From JANQRV01 sp964533785 (GTDB lineage Bacteria > Bacteroidota > Bacteroidia > Chitinophagales > Saprospiraceae): DNA of 25,070 nucleotides. The notes under the pieces are model-generated. The model was not told where the DNA came from. It ran no database searches and saw nothing but the letters and a program-made list of their open reading frames with translations. Position 1 is the stretch's first letter. Every line of letters starts with the position of its first letter. Both the position numbers and the translations under genes were made by a program. Positions 24,177-25,070 of this stretch are shown in pieces. The stretch covers positions 1 to 25,070 of the forward strand of contig CAZHNG010000059.1 in the NCBI GenBank assembly GCA_964533785.1, written 5' to 3'.

Positions 24177-24758
24177 TCAAACCAAAACAGGTTCAAACGT
24201 CTTCTTTAATTCTTTTGCCTTAGCTTTGGCTCGCTTTATTTTCATTTTTACCGCGCTTTCAGTTTTTTCCAATACTTCTGCAATTTCCTTTATCTGCATT
24301 CCGTCCTGATATTTCATTAATAAGACAGCTTTATCACCGACCGGTAATTGTTCCAATACTTTTTTCAATTGCTTTATTTCTATTTCAAAAATCTCTTTAT
24401 CGGAGACTTCGTCATCAGGAATATCCGGCGCACGTTCCATTTCATCTGAAAAGATACTACTCGACTTTTTACTTTTTCTTAAGAAGTCAATACAATAATT
24501 ATACGTTATTGAATAGACCCAAGTAGAAAACTTGGATTTTCCTCCAAATTTTGAGAGGTTCATGAAAATTTTAATAAAGATCTCTTGTGTTGCATCACCT
24601 GCCAAAGTATCATTCTTCAGCAATGCAATACATTTTGCATAAATTTTTGGAGAATATCTGTCATAGATGATAGTAAAACAAATAGCAGCCTGAAAAGCAA
24701 GATAAGTGTTGATTATCTCACTGTCTTGCATACTTTTATTACAGGTTTTCGTCTCCAA
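24177..24758 (-). CDS. ECF-type RNA polymerase sigma-70 family factor
   Basis: 193 residues with the two sigma regions only. Region 2: IYDRYSPKIYAKCIALL, DATQEIFIKIFMNL, then KFSTWVYSITYNYCIDFLRK. Region 4: LPVGDKAVLLMKYQDGMQIKEIAEVL, then TESAVKMKIKRAKAKAKEL, a helix-turn-helix that reads the -35 element. The start is ATG 24758 or the in-frame ATG 24731 (MQDSEIIN), the latter being closer to family N-termini. It heads a minus-strand operon with the 88-residue protein and the MscS-like channel, suggesting control of envelope or osmotic stress. The upstream DNA has a repeated ACGTAAAAAT (24829 and 24877) that could be its autoregulatory site. Confidence 0.92.
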   Translation of the reverse strand: METKTCNKSMQDSEIINTYLAFQAAICFTIIYDRYSPKIYAKCIALLKNDTLAGDATQEIFIKIFMNLSKFGGKSKFSTWVYSITYNYCIDFLRKSKKSSSIFSDEMERAPDIPDDEVSDKEIFEIEIKQLKKVLEQLPVGDKAVLLMKYQDGMQIKEIAEVLEKTESAVKMKIKRAKAKAKELKKTFEPVLV

Positions 24759-24824
24759 TGAAAAATCCGTTTAATTATGAATATGTGCTTGAATAGTTAT
24801 TGATGTAAGCTGGATTAGTGTTTA

Positions 24825-24886
24825 TTTTACGTAAAAATTTTTGGGGCCTTTGATAGGACCTGGTTCAATATTTTAGACGTAAAAAT
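24825..24886. repeat. paired ACGTAAAAAT repeats upstream of the ECF sigma gene
   Basis: Copies of ACGTAAAAAT lie at 24829-24838 and 24877-24886, 48 bp apart; the first is inside the perfect palindrome TTTTACGTAAAA. They are 71-128 bp upstream of the sigma gene, a plausible place for an operator or an ECF promoter. Confidence 0.5.
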
Positions 24887-25015
24887 ATGAAAAGGATACG
24901 CTCCGACACAGAAAAAATATTTTAGGAAAAGTGCGTTAGTTGCAAAAATATCAAAACAAATGGAAAAGTGTTTAAATTGTTTTCCAAAGCTTGAAAGAAA
25001 AAGTAAGGTAGGCAT

Positions 25016-25041
25016 AATAAAAAAGTCCGACGAAGTCGGAC
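25016..25041 (-). terminator. intrinsic terminator of a gene beyond the right edge
   Basis: GTCCGAC (25025-25031), loop GAA, GTCGGAC (25035-25041): a perfect 7-bp stem. On the minus strand it is followed by TTTTTTATTA, so it ends a minus-strand transcript entering from outside the window. Confidence 0.85.
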
Positions 25042-25070
25042 AAGATTTATAAAAAGGGTTGGCAGCGACT

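Larger units (their letters stand above)
24759..25070. other. right-edge intergenic region
   Basis: 312 bp without a credible gene. A 62-codon minus-strand frame (24827-25015) has no family likeness and begins just inside a terminator's T-run, so I do not call it. The stretch holds the palindrome TTTTACGTAAAA (24825-24836), a second copy of ACGTAAAAAT (24877-24886), and the terminator at 25016-25041. Confidence 0.6.

Noticed and set aside
24827..25015. 62-codon minus-strand frame at the right edge
   Set aside because: The frame runs through the terminator stem and T-run and has no family likeness, so it is probably spurious.
25047..25070. Possible C-terminal end of a minus-strand gene (reads SRCQPFL then stop)
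   Set aside because: Only seven codons are visible, other frames are equally open, and nothing identifies a protein.
1..25070. CRISPR arrays, IS elements, prophage, tRNA or rRNA genes
   Set aside because: Looked for spaced direct repeats, transposase motifs and tRNA-like cloverleaf ends; none were seen by eye.

Overview
The window reads as chromosomal core DNA of a Bacteroidota bacterium, most likely Saprospiria/Lewinella-like, though the class is only an inference. The grounds are Bacteroidota-typical families (DUF4290, DUF4270, DUF3078, a short GT5-like 'glycogen synthase', an HD-Pycsar-effector fusion), several -7 boxes of the form TAnnTTTG in front of genes, and few Shine-Dalgarno sequences. 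I see no IS element, phage gene, CRISPR array, rRNA or tRNA.

Layout. Positions 1-6186 (minus strand) hold cell-envelope genes. These are a GT5-like glycosyltransferase, a DUF4270 lipoprotein, glmS, a DUF4290 protein and the first two thirds of murA. GlmS supplies glucosamine-6-phosphate for UDP-GlcNAc and MurA consumes UDP-GlcNAc, so glmS-DUF4290-murA is a sensible co-transcribed set. Diverging from it on the plus strand is panC-panD-flippase-like protein (6327-8704), then a PRPP synthetase (8908-9855). Converging on the latter is a minus-strand HD-domain/Pycsar-effector (PycTM-like) fusion (9860-11128).

Positions 11275-16063 are a compact patchwork: a secreted serine hydrolase carrying what looks like a GH3 C-terminal remnant, a BioF-like PLP enzyme, a two-domain rhodanese and metF. 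Two convergent pairs here overlap at their 3' ends. A gene-free stretch of about 795 bp (16064-16858) follows, with the metF promoter, several inverted repeats, a strong intrinsic terminator with no ORF in front of it (a candidate small RNA), and the clpB leader. ClpB (16859-19651) has an extra charged C-terminal tail.

The right part (19689-24758, minus strand) has an ECF sigma factor, an 88-residue hypothetical protein and a small MscS-like channel as a probable operon. A DUF3078 outer-membrane protein with a strong terminator follows, then thrS and a small lipoprotein-like ORF. The right edge holds a perfect minus-strand terminator belonging to a gene outside the window.

The items most worth a second look are the HD-PycTM fusion with no cyclase beside it, the Asp in place of the catalytic Cys of MurA (predicting fosfomycin insensitivity), the orphan terminator/sRNA candidate between metF and clpB, the serine hydrolase with a GH3 remnant, and the sigma factor/MscS operon. 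Most of the window is otherwise ordinary housekeeping DNA.
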